Source of the DNA: Discostella pseudostelligera
Taxonomy: Eukaryota > Bacillariophyta > Thalassiosirophyceae > Thalassiosirales > Thalassiosiraceae
NCBI GenBank assembly: GCA_036940085.1
Contig: JALLBK010001219.1
Coordinates: 1-13,157, forward strand
Reading direction: 5' to 3'
DNA length: 13,157 bases
Positions 1-8,180 of this stretch are shown in pieces; the stretch's first letter is position 1; each line of letters begins with the position of its first letter. A program made the translations under genes and the position numbers. Under the pieces are notes generated by a model. The model was given only the letters and a program-made list of their open reading frames with translations, did not search any database and was not told the DNA's origin.

Positions 1-104
1 TCATCATGGGTTTCAGTTTGAGTACGGATGAGGAGCTCGAGAGGCCAGCAGAGGAGGAAGAAAATAATTTCATGCTCCTGCCACTGCCAGCAAAGGATGG
101 ATAG
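1..104 (+). CDS. possible 3' end of an unidentified gene (partial)
   Basis: Reading frame 3 is open from the left edge of the window to a TAG stop at 102-104, about 33 codons. The peptide is acidic in its middle (DEELERPAEEEENN) and ends in LPLPAKDG. No domain is recognisable. An open frame this short can occur by chance. The reasons for listing it are the biased composition and the non-coding character of the sequence after the stop. It could equally be untranslated sequence. Confidence 0.22.
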   Translation, partial: IMGFSLSTDEELERPAEEEENNFMLLPLPAKDG

Positions 105-358
105 CTAATGGTAATGGGTCGAAGAAAGGTGAGGCAAGCGGTAATCGATGTTGCCGCACTAATAGTCATCGTCCTCGTCGTCTATCTCATCGTATATCTC
201 ATCGCAGGGTATCAAGTAATACCTATTCCATGGTCCTGGGTCCAGGGTCCAGTTGGATGGTGCATGGGTGCATGGTGCCGTCGGCCGTCGGCCGTCTATT
301 GTACCATAGGGTGATGGAAAATTCCACATTAGTATGAATTTCGTACTTTTGGAGGCGG

Positions 359-390
359 CAAAATACCGGATCACCGAATCTGGTATTTTG
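359..390. repeat. inverted repeat, 9-bp arms
   Basis: CAAAATACC at 359-367 is the exact reverse complement of GGTATTTTG at 382-390, with a 14-nt spacer. It could form a hairpin or be the remnant of a small element. No function can be assigned. Confidence 0.4.
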
Positions 391-444
391 AATCAGTACT
401 ATTCCTACGTAGGCCTAGGTGGCAGTACTACCAGTAGATTCTCC

Positions 445-478
445 TTCCCGCCAAATTACTGCTACCTCCCGCCAAATT
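445..478. promoter_or_regulatory. pair of E2F-like motifs (CCCGCCAAAT)
   Basis: TTCCCGCCAAAT (445-456) and CTCCCGCCAAAT (467-478) are two near-identical copies 22 bp apart. They resemble the E2F/DP site TTTCCCGCCAAA. They lie about 350 bp upstream of the permease start. A further GGCGGGAAG (694-702) lies nearer the gene. The match is visible; binding is inferred only. Confidence 0.35.
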
Positions 479-693
479 ATTACCGTACGTAACACGTAGG
501 ATTTATGTGACGTAAAAATATTATTATGCTGTAGGGCTTTTTGCCGGTAATTTGCCAGTATTTGGCCACTTTGGAGCCGGTAATTTCACCCCCCTATCGT
601 ACGGCCGTCGGAATGGCGGAAAGGTTATTGGCGAAGGAAAGGGGCGAAAATACTAGCGGGAAGAATATTTGGCGATAATTGTCAATTGAAAAC

Positions 694-702
694 GGCGGGA
701 AG
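694..702. promoter_or_regulatory. E2F-like motif GGCGGGAAG
   Basis: This is the reverse orientation of the TTCCCGCC core, 120-130 bp upstream of the permease start codon. A related GCGGGAAG occurs at about 656-663. It is a weak, short motif and its relevance is inferred from recurrence at other promoters in the window. Confidence 0.25.
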
Positions 703-821
703 AATCTTTTGCAAACGAGACATAAAGAGTGTAAGATGAAAGAGACGCCGCATCGAATCCCCACCACCATGACCAGAATAATTGCTCATGATCATGGTGG
801 ACCATCGATCCAACAGAACTA

Positions 822-3088
822 ATGAAGCAAGCGAATGAGATAAGCGAAATATTAACAATGGCCAGTGACACGTTTCCGAATCTAAGCGAACCACTACTCA
901 CGTCGCAGCTGCAACAACATGACGATGACGATGACGATGCAGATGCAGATTGCGAATCACAGTCTCCTACGCAATCGTCCACAGTCGCGAGCACATCGAG
1001 AGTTGCCTCCAGCGATGAAGCAGATGCAGCGGGTGGTATTGATCCATCATCGTCGTCGCAACGGCGAACGAAGATGAATGGTTTTGTTCTGGCGGTCATT
1101 CTTTTCTTCAATGCATCAGGTACGTCACATGTCACCGAGTGCGTTTCCATTTACTCTTGGCATTGACATAGAGATCCTCATCGTTCTATTGTTGTCCTCT
1201 CTTCCCCCAACAGGTGGGCCCTTTGGAATTGAACCATCATTAAACGCAGCTGGAAATTTGTATGCAATTATTGCTTTTTCGGCCATGCCTTTTTTGTGGT
1301 CGTTTCCCGAGGCGCTGATGACCTATGAACTGTCTACAATGTTTCCTTGTGCTAGCGGCGGCGTCCGATTTGTAAGATGAAATATCAGTGATTCTTTAAT
1401 CATCGGATTAATTGTTCATCTCATTTGTATGTTTCCTACTTGCTTTTGGTTGTAGACGGAAGAAGCGTTCGGAGAAATATGGGGTCTCCTCGTGGGCTAC
1501 CTCGGTAAGTAAGACGGTGGCCGATGCAACTGTTCCCTAGGAATGATACGGGTATCCACTAATCATTCGGTCCTTTCGATCCAACTACCTTTAAGGGTGG
1601 ATATCGGGAGTAGCATACAATGCATCACTCCCAATTCTCTTTCTTTCTTACGTCAACAACCAATTCTTCCCGCACAGTGCTGAAAATTGGGCTTTGCAAT
1701 ACGGCATCTTAGTTGGCATCACTATCATCTTAACATTTGTGAACTACCGAGGTCTTGAAGTCGTTGGGAGTGCATCAGTACTGATATTTTTCTTGACGAT
1801 GGCTCCTTTTGTCATACTCGTAATCATTGGTATACCCAAGGGTGAGGTCGTAACTGATGGCTCAATCTTGTCGACCGTAATCTATGAACTCACATCATAA
1901 TACACTTCTCGTCATCTGCCAGTGGACACAAGAAAGTGGCTACAGACGCCAAGTGGAGATACCGCCACTGTTGAATATAATTCATTGGATGAAAATGGTT
2001 GGTTCCCTCTACCAAACATCGCTGGGATAGCTTGTGAGTGAACATGAAATTGAAGTTATACGTTGCTTGTGCCTCGCGAGTCCACAAATCAGTACGCTCA
2101 ACAATATTCGGTTGGTTATCAGTACGTCCTTTCATTAACAACCTTTATTGGAATTTCAACGGATTCGATCAAGCGAGCCACTATTCAACAACTGTACCAA
2201 AGAAAACTCTCCGGAATGGCATTGCAGGATCGCTTGTGTTGGTTTCGTCTGCATATTTGATACCGATATTAGTCATCACGGGAGCCACCAACATACAGCA
2301 AAATCAATGGAACGCAGGGTCATTCGCTACTGCAGGAACGGAAATTGGAGGACGATGGCTTGGTAACTGGATAGTGTTTTCTTCAGGAGTCTCTCTTTTG
2401 GCGCAATTTTTCTCCGAGATGGCTGCCGATTCCATGGGGGTCCAAGGTTTGGCTGACCGGGGACATATCCCCTCGATATTTCGCCACCAGAGTCCACACA
2501 ATACACCCACTGTAAGAATGATCGAGGGACTATCGACATTGATTTGTCGTATTATGTTTGCGTGCTCACGTTATCTTCTGTTCATATCGTTCAAAGTACG
2601 CAATGCTCCTCGGCCTTGTAGTGATACTGACGATGCTTCCATTCTCATTCAGTGTAATCATCGAACTGTCCAACTTTTCGTACTGTCTGAGGTTAGTCCG
2701 TCGTATTGTTGTGCATTACTTTGATAATTGAGATTCTCCGTTTATATTTACTTATTCTTCTCTCATTCCGACAGTATCTCTATCGAGTTTTTGGCATTTG
2801 GTCAGCTCATGATTCGTAGAGGAGGTGCGTTCATCATCTCTTGCTTACAACTTGCATTTTCATGTTCGACTGACCAACATTATCTCTTTTTCGATTCGTT
2901 TAATAGAGAGTTCAGCATTTCATAAGACAATGTATTCGTTGTTGCTCATTGCACCGTTGTTATTCAACGTTGCAGTAATACTTCTGGCAAGTTATGCAAC
3001 CTACATCTACATCGCGTGTGTGTTTGTTTTCGGCATCTTGCTAATAAATGCAAGGAGAGTGGATGTATCCTGCTGTAATTCTAGATGA
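822..3088 (+). CDS. APC-superfamily amino acid/polyamine permease (PUT/LAT-like), 9 exons
   Basis: This is a multi-pass transporter, probably for polyamines or amino acids, of the class seen in plant PUT proteins. Exons read in frame: 822-1119, 1214-1371, 1456-1504, 1596-1841, 1923-2033, 2123-2511, 2597-2691, 2775-2824, 2907-3088. All eight introns are GT-AG and 81-94 bp. They join to 525 aa. The first membrane segment carries NASGGPFGIE across intron 1, the unwound substrate-site motif of the family. Other family blocks are WSFPEALMTYELSTMFP, GWISGVAYNASLPILFL, NNLYWNFNGFDQ, FFSEMAADSMGVQGLADRG and IIELSNFSYCLR followed by IEFLAFGQLMIRR. The N-terminus is a soluble Ser/Asp-rich tail (DDDDDDADAD). 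An in-frame ATG at 858 has a better context (ACAATGG) and would give 513 aa. The C-terminal loop lacks the usual RPYKIP-type motif, so exon 8/9 boundaries are the least certain. Substrate cannot be read from sequence. Confidence 0.85.
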
Positions 3089-3100
3089 GGCTTCAGATTC

Positions 3101-3110
3101 AATAAATAAA
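3101..3110 (+). terminator. polyadenylation signal (AATAAATAAA)
   Basis: Overlapping AATAAA motifs lie 12-22 bp after the permease stop codon, within the 66-bp gap before the convergent homeodomain gene. Cleavage downstream would place the mRNA end very near or inside the 3' end of the opposing gene. Confidence 0.45.
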
Positions 3111-3154
3111 GAGACTTCACTACTTTACTCTAGCACTTAGTATTCAGCTCCTCA

Positions 3155-4617
3155 CTAAACACCAGCGATGAGACCCAGAACGTAGTCATCAACGCAGTCA
3201 TCAAAAGGTATGTCGCCGAGGCTCTCGAACGACACAACAAAAGGCTGCTCGCCATTGCTGATTGCGACGGGTGGGATGGAATCGAACTCGTTTCCAATTT
3301 GTTCAAATATTCGTACATCTACGGCATCGAAGCCCAACTTGTTGTCATCCTTATCGAAGTATCCAGCAGGTGTATCATCCATTCCTCTCGGAGCGACATC
3401 TTGAAGCACGCATCGTTCACTCTCTCTAGCTCCCTCTCGTTCTGCAAGTTGAGCAAGCAACTCTGCCTTCTTGTGGCCCTGGCCCTTCCCGCGGCGAAAG
3501 ATTTGCGCACTGTTCTTTGGCGAAGCAACGTGGCGACGGGTATTCATGGGTTGTTGCTGAGCCTGATGATTACTCTCAGACGGTGCGTAATCCGGTACCA
3601 ATCGTTGCACAGGCTCCATGTTACGGACATGACTCTCTAAGCAATTGATCGTATTTGGAGCCTGCGCGATATTGAACATGGACATATTTATCTCAGGATG
3701 CACCTCCAACATCCGCTTCTCTCTGTCAGTTGCGAGGAACAAGTAGTCCAGAAAATGATGCGGCTTCTTCTCTTTCACAACAGTGGCTTTCAGATTGCGC
3801 TTTCGTACGTTTGTGGTCCAATTGGTGACTGTTGAGTGATAGATGGGAGAAGGATGATGTTTAGACTTTGCGGTGTATGGATTGCAAGCGAAAAGAGAGT
3901 ACTGACATACTTTGGGTCGGTGACAAGTTCGCAGCAATAGCGAGTGCGTGAATCTCGTCATTATCAGGGAAGGGATGTTCCTATAAAATCAAGTCAATGA
4001 ACGCAAATTAGGCTCTGCAGTTGAAGCGTCGCAATACGGGGCAATGCCGAAACAACAACTCGTACCTTGTGCGCTATCATCCAGTCAGTCAACAGGTCCG
4101 TTTGCATCTTGGAGAATTTGTCCGCGACGGGATTTCTCTTTTCATCGACAGCAAAATTCATAGTGTCGCCTTCGTTGGAGATGGGATCGGAGAATTGGCT
4201 TCCTCGATGGGCAATTCGCTGCTTCTTAATGTCGAGGTAAAATCTAAGTTCATCGGCGAGTGATTCGATCGTTTCGTCGATAAGAGAATCCGTGATTATG
4301 CACTCGCCGCGTTCCATTGCAATCGAGCCAGAGTTTGAAGGAGGAAGGAGTGATACACGAAGAAGCTCCGCTGCATTATCATATACGTTCGACTCTCGAA
4401 AGCCGACCTCGCGACATTGAGATACTTCACTGCGACTGCCACCGAAAGCACTTTTCTTCTTCCTTGTCTGCGATGGTGACGATGGAGCGTAGATGGGTTG
4501 GAGCCCTTCATGGCCACGAAGGTTCTCGAGCTTGGCCTTTTGGTACCTCAGCATGTCGGCAAGCTGGAGGACCCTCCTGAAGTCCGCATGGCGGATAAAA
4601 TTATCGAAATCGCTCAT
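3155..4617 (-). CDS. TALE-class homeodomain transcription factor, 3 exons
   Basis: This is a nuclear DNA-binding protein of 431 aa. Minus-strand exons: 4617-4066, 3980-3911 and 3828-3155, with GT-AG introns of 85 and 82 bp. The homeodomain (about residues 165-225) is assembled across both introns. Helix 1 is FSKMQTDLLTDWMIAHK. Next comes EHPFPDNDEIHALA, the TALE three-residue loop extension (HPFP in place of PYP). Helix 3 is SPTQITNWTTNVRKRN. W211, N214 and R216 correspond to homeodomain W48, N51 and R53. The normally aromatic residue after the Trp is Thr212. A basic/aromatic block (KKPHHFLDYLFL) follows the domain. The N-terminal half (MSDFDNFIRHADFRRVLQLA) and the Gln/Asp-rich C-terminus have no recognised domain. 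The start is the first ATG of the long exon. Its targets are unknown; TALE proteins often act as dimers in developmental or mating control. Confidence 0.85.
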
Positions 4618-5115
4618 GGAATGATGACCCTTTCAATGATGTTGATGTCGAGATTGGTTCAGTGTTGTGAGATGAATACTGGGGGTGCTTTCGGAGAGGA
4701 GGTGGAAGCAGCTGCGGGTTGCCGTCGAAGGAGTAAAAACATCTGAAAATTAATTTTGAAGTGAATGAAAATGAAAACCCTTCCTCCCCAAGACCAAGCG
4801 AGCGGGGGCGCGTCCTCGGAGCAGCCCCGCCTTGTTGACCTCAAACAGCCCCAAAGAGTTGTTGAGCCCCCTACCTCCGACGACAGGTTGGCGAGGGGAG
4901 TAGTAACCCAGATGCTAATAATGGATGCGCTTGTTCAGGATACCTCGATTACGTAGCATGAAATATTTTTGCCCCCACGTGAGCTTGTTGTTCGTAATCC
5001 AACCTCTGGATGTCGGTGCTAATTTTGACATGATGATAAGTATGCTGATCAAGAATCTGGTTGCGGCGATAGTACTGAAAGATCTCATTGTCTCGAGGTC
5101 GATACTTTTGCGTAG
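4618..5115. other. intergenic: 5' region of homeodomain gene, 3' end of THOC5
   Basis: Both neighbours are on the minus strand, so this 498-bp gap should hold the THOC5 3' UTR (right part) and the homeodomain gene promoter (left part). It contains a GC-rich patch near 4785-4890. Open frames of 63-92 codons on the plus strand have no recognisable features. No tRNA, repeat or clear polyadenylation signal was seen. Confidence 0.4.
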
Positions 5116-7803
5116 TTACAGTCCTTTCCTATACCAAAAGAACGGAGAGCGTTCTCCAAAGCCGATCAACCTGCGATCCCTTCCCTTCCGCATACGCACT
5201 TGACCGGCAATGATTCCTAATTCACCACCACCTTTTGACGCATTATTGCTGCCACCGACATTTCCATCACATGCGATCATCACCTCGTCCCAGCACGACA
5301 TAATATCGGCCAACTGATGGATGAGAATCCAGTCAAAAGTTGACTCTACAGACTGATTGACAAATTTATCCAAGTCTTGATTGACATGATATTCGATACG
5401 ATGCAAGGTCGCATCGAAGAGAGGTGGTAAAGTTTTAGTATTGCTGTTGGAACTCTGTTGCAAGGACGATACGCTCCCATGTTCCTCTGCCCAGGACGAC
5501 GGCATTCCCACGGAGCCATCTTCGTTCTGAAGCGACCAGACGGGTGGATCGGCGGGGTAGTTCTGCATGTCAACAGTAACGGTTGCTTTCAACGTCGACG
5601 ACTTTCTTTTGATGATGGCAATGTAAGTCTTTCGTGTCGTTCCTGCTGCCCTTTGGTTGCCGTCCTTCGAGTCCTCTGTCCATGAATGCAATTTCACCTT
5701 GGCCGACTGAGACTGACTTGCAGTACTATCCTCTACTTTCATCGCAGGGTGGATGGGAATTGGTAACGGATGCAATGAACTGCGTTTTCCAAGGTAGTCA
5801 AGGATGGACGCGAGTGTCTTACGAGCACGAATACGTCGAGTTAGTTGTCGGAATACCGCCTTGGTGCACGTTTGGATCTGAAAAGGCGCATCGTTTGCCT
5901 CCCCTCCGGAATCTGCCTTGTCGTTACTGTTTGCTGCCGACATTGGTGGCGGAAAGTCGAGTCCGCTTAGCACTTGACACCAGTAATAGGGCTTTCCAAA
6001 CTTCCAAATACTCGTGTTGCTATTGGTTCCATCCTTCTCATCTTGATTATCTCCCCCAGTAGAAATACTGTGATCTCGTCCCTCGTCACCCCCCTCCTCG
6101 TCTAGCAACGACAATGCGACATTCGGGTTGGATAATCCGTCATCGCCAGGAAACAAATTATCCAAGAGTTCGCCATTCATTTCCCCATCTCCCTCTGCTG
6201 CATGTACCAGCACCACGCCCAGATTATCATTGAAGGAGAATACAATTTTGATTGCCCCCGCACTACTCGACGAACGAGAAGTTGAATAGGACTTGCCCAA
6301 AATTGACGATACCTCGGGTGGAAGAATATCCGCGGGAGAGAGTGTCAAAACAACACTCCACTTGTCATCACCGTCGTCACCCGTCTCATTCGGAACCACC
6401 GAAACATTCATCCCATTTGCACCCACTAACCCATCGAGGACATTGTTGGACTGTAATCCCCCCAATTTGTCCAATGTTGCCCACGCATCAATGTATCCCA
6501 TAAGCTGCACAAATAGAACATAGAGCGGTGATGGTAAATTCGATTGTGCCATTTGAAATCGTTTCGTACGATCAGACGATGCCCGATGGACTAGTAGATT
6601 GGCAGCCTGGACCTGTTTCTTCTCGTTGGATTTCTTGGCATCATTGTCGGATACTGCTACATCCATCATCGCCTCGTCAGTGTCATCTTTAAGAACTTCA
6701 TCATTCTTTCCTTCGTTGCTCACCAACACATCCTTCCAAACAGCACTATTTCCAAAAAAAATATTCAAACTCTCCCCGGCCTTCTCCAACTCCATCACTT
6801 TCTTGGGTATCATATTCAAAAATCCACGTAAATTATCACGCTTCTTTTGCAATTCCCGCAATTCTAACTTTGATTTGGATAATTGTTCCACGAGAGATGC
6901 CCGTGCTTCCAGATCAGATTGGATTTTTTGGAGAATAAATTGATGTTGGGATGGATCTCGATGAGAAGATGCAATGGCAGAGGGTGATGATGATGATGAT
7001 GATGACGATGATGGTTCAGAGCTAGTATTTCCAAAAAGGTAGGCATCAATAGCCTCTTCGGCAGTGGTAATCTTGGTAGGAGTCTTTGATGATACCTCAT
7101 CAACTTCCATCCCATCACCCCCGCNATCACCCCCACCTCTTTGTCCACCCCTGGAAATGGTACCACCTCTTCCAATCCCCAACTCACTCCATGCCATCTT
7201 CTCCAAGTCCTCCGGTTTCCAACTACTCAAATCCATAATTTCATGCTGTAAATACTGTCGTTCATACATTAAATTTTCCAGTAATAAACTATATTGTTCC
7301 ACACGGTCTCTCCGACTTTTGGAAATGGTGGCATGTTCTTCCACTTGGAGGGCTAATCGACGTTGGAGAGATTTTAGATTGGAGAGGGCGAGTGATGAGG
7401 TTAGTAGATGCTCGTTGTACTGTGGATCATCAGTCATGACATTATTGTTGCTGTTGTCGCTAGTGGTAGTCGCCTTGAGGGCAAGCTGGGCAATATTGTC
7501 CTGTAGGGTCTTGAGTGTTGATCGGTGCATATCAAATAATTTGGCGGTGAGAATGCCATGCTGATGAAAGTCGTTCTCGGGGACGGAATTATTCGGCTGA
7601 GGTATGTCAGAGGCAGATGTGGACATGGCAGGATCTGCATTCGATGGAGGCGGAGGTGGTACGACTATTGCGGCGTTGGCGGCATTGGCATCATCGTTGG
7701 CAGCAGTCATGGCCACGTCGGCAGTATCATCGGAGCCAACGTCAAAATTACTTTCGGCAGCGGCCTTGGCTGCCGCAACGCGACGTTTCTTTGCTGGTGG
7801 CAT
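5116..7803 (-). CDS. THOC5: THO complex subunit 5 (THOC5/Fmip family)
   Basis: The product is a component of the nuclear THO/TREX complex, which packages nascent mRNA and couples transcription to export. The single open frame is 895 aa without introns, longer than the animal protein (near 680 aa, from memory) because of low-complexity inserts. It opens with a nuclear-localisation-like MPPAKKRRVAAAK. Family blocks in order: coiled coil at about 135-195 with YSLLLENLMYERQYLQHEI; second coiled coil at about 290-350 ending in LRGFLNMIPKKVMEL; PLYVLFVQLMGYIDAW at 426-441; PYYWCQVLSGLDFPPP at 605-620; and a C-terminal helical region (KAVFRQLTRRIRARKTL, then DLDKFVNQSVEST). A Ser tract (about 264-273) is encoded by a TGA/TCA microsatellite near 6985-7013. 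An undetermined base at 7125 makes residue 227 ambiguous in a Gly-rich stretch. The gene diverges from the AP endonuclease across 377 bp. Confidence 0.87.
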   Translation of the reverse strand: MPPAKKRRVAAAKAAAESNFDVGSDDTADVAMTAANDDANAANAAIVVPPPPPSNADPAMSTSASDIPQPNNSVPENDFHQHGILTAKLFDMHRSTLKTLQDNIAQLALKATTTSDNSNNNVMTDDPQYNEHLLTSSLALSNLKSLQRRLALQVEEHATISKSRRDRVEQYSLLLENLMYERQYLQHEIMDLSSWKPEDLEKMAWSELGIGRGGTISRGGQRGGGDXGGDGMEVDEVSSKTPTKITTAEEAIDAYLFGNTSSEPSSSSSSSSSPSAIASSHRDPSQHQFILQKIQSDLEARASLVEQLSKSKLELRELQKKRDNLRGFLNMIPKKVMELEKAGESLNIFFGNSAVWKDVLVSNEGKNDEVLKDDTDEAMMDVAVSDNDAKKSNEKKQVQAANLLVHRASSDRTKRFQMAQSNLPSPLYVLFVQLMGYIDAWATLDKLGGLQSNNVLDGLVGANGMNVSVVPNETGDDGDDKWSVVLTLSPADILPPEVSSILGKSYSTSRSSSSAGAIKIVFSFNDNLGVVLVHAAEGDGEMNGELLDNLFPGDDGLSNPNVALSLLDEEGGDEGRDHSISTGGDNQDEKDGTNSNTSIWKFGKPYYWCQVLSGLDFPPPMSAANSNDKADSGGEANDAPFQIQTCTKAVFRQLTRRIRARKTLASILDYLGKRSSLHPLPIPIHPAMKVEDSTASQSQSAKVKLHSWTEDSKDGNQRAAGTTRKTYIAIIKRKSSTLKATVTVDMQNYPADPPVWSLQNEDGSVGMPSSWAEEHGSVSSLQQSSNSNTKTLPPLFDATLHRIEYHVNQDLDKFVNQSVESTFDWILIHQLADIMSCWDEVMIACDGNVGGSNNASKGGGELGIIAGQVRMRKGRDRRLIGFGERSPFFWYRKGL

Positions 7804-7968
7804 GGTCGTATGGGGAGTATGTTAGGGTAGTAGGCGGGTAATAGATGTTTGGCCAGTAGTACTACGTGTGCCCCAGCCAAGCCGTCACCGTCATGGTCAT
7901 CCATCATGGGGTCGACGGTGGCGTCCATCGGGCGTCCGTCGGTGGAGTTTTGGAGTTGGTGGCGACTC

Positions 7969-8097
7969 TGACGCCAGACAGACCAAAGATCTTTCCCGAC
8001 GCCAGACAGTCGAAAGAACTTTCCTGACGTGGCATGACGCCAGACAGACGAAAGATCTTTCTGACGTAATAGCATGTCTGACAGACGAAAGATTCTG
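7969..8097. repeat. four imperfect tandem repeats with GAAAGATCTTTC core
   Basis: Three 27-bp copies start with GACGCCAGACAG and end with AAAGAWCTTTC: 7969-7995, 7997-8023 and 8035-8061. A diverged fourth lies at about 8075-8097 (CTGACAGACGAAAGATTCTG). Spacing is 28, 38 and about 40 bp. The core of copy 3 is the perfect 12-bp palindrome GAAAGATCTTTC; copies 1 and 2 differ from it by one base each. The repeat lies in the divergent promoter. Confidence 0.8.
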
Positions 8098-8100
8098 CGC

Positions 8101-8112
8101 TTTCCCGCCAAA
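8101..8112. promoter_or_regulatory. E2F-like site TTTCCCGCCAAA
   Basis: This is an exact match to the classical E2F/DP consensus, 69 bp upstream of the AP endonuclease start codon and just after the tandem repeats. A role in S-phase expression of a DNA repair gene would fit, but is inferred. Confidence 0.5.
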
Positions 8113-8180
8113 TTTTAGGTAGCACATCCGATCGATCCAACATCCATCCAACAAATATTATTGTTTTCAGCACATTCACC

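Larger units (their letters stand above)
105..821. other. intergenic region upstream of the permease gene
   Basis: No gene is supported in this 717-bp stretch. The short open frames here are not convincing. It contains E2F-like motifs (entered separately), a 9-bp inverted repeat at 359-390, and a direct repeat GCCGGTAATTT (about 543-553 and 576-586). The part nearest the permease probably holds its promoter and 5' UTR. Confidence 0.5.
7804..8180. promoter_or_regulatory. shared promoter region between THOC5 and the AP endonuclease
   Basis: The two divergent genes are 377 bp apart, so this region must hold both promoters. It carries four imperfect tandem repeats (7969-8097) and a perfect E2F-like site (8101-8112), both nearer the endonuclease. 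TGACGT cores, as bound by bZIP factors, occur at about 8025-8030 and 8062-8067. Confidence 0.6.

Noticed and set aside
108..374. Short open frames on both strands near the left edge
   Set aside because: They overlap each other antisense and consist of runs from simple repeats (TCATCGTC, GGTCCAGG, CGTCGGC).
653..1150. 165-codon minus-strand open frame
   Set aside because: It is antisense to permease exon 1; its Ser/Asp/Cys runs come from the complement of the repeated GAT/GAC codons.
2034..2090. Alternative permease exon 6 start using the first ATCAG|TACG at about 2090
   Set aside because: It keeps the frame, but would give a 56-bp intron unlike the other seven and add a segment (RSTIFGWLSV) absent from the family. 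The second ATCAG|TACG gives 89 bp and a good match.
4765..5203. Plus-strand open frames of 63 and 92 codons between the homeodomain gene and THOC5
   Set aside because: No domain, signal or membrane pattern, and the second overlaps the THOC5 3' end on the opposite strand.
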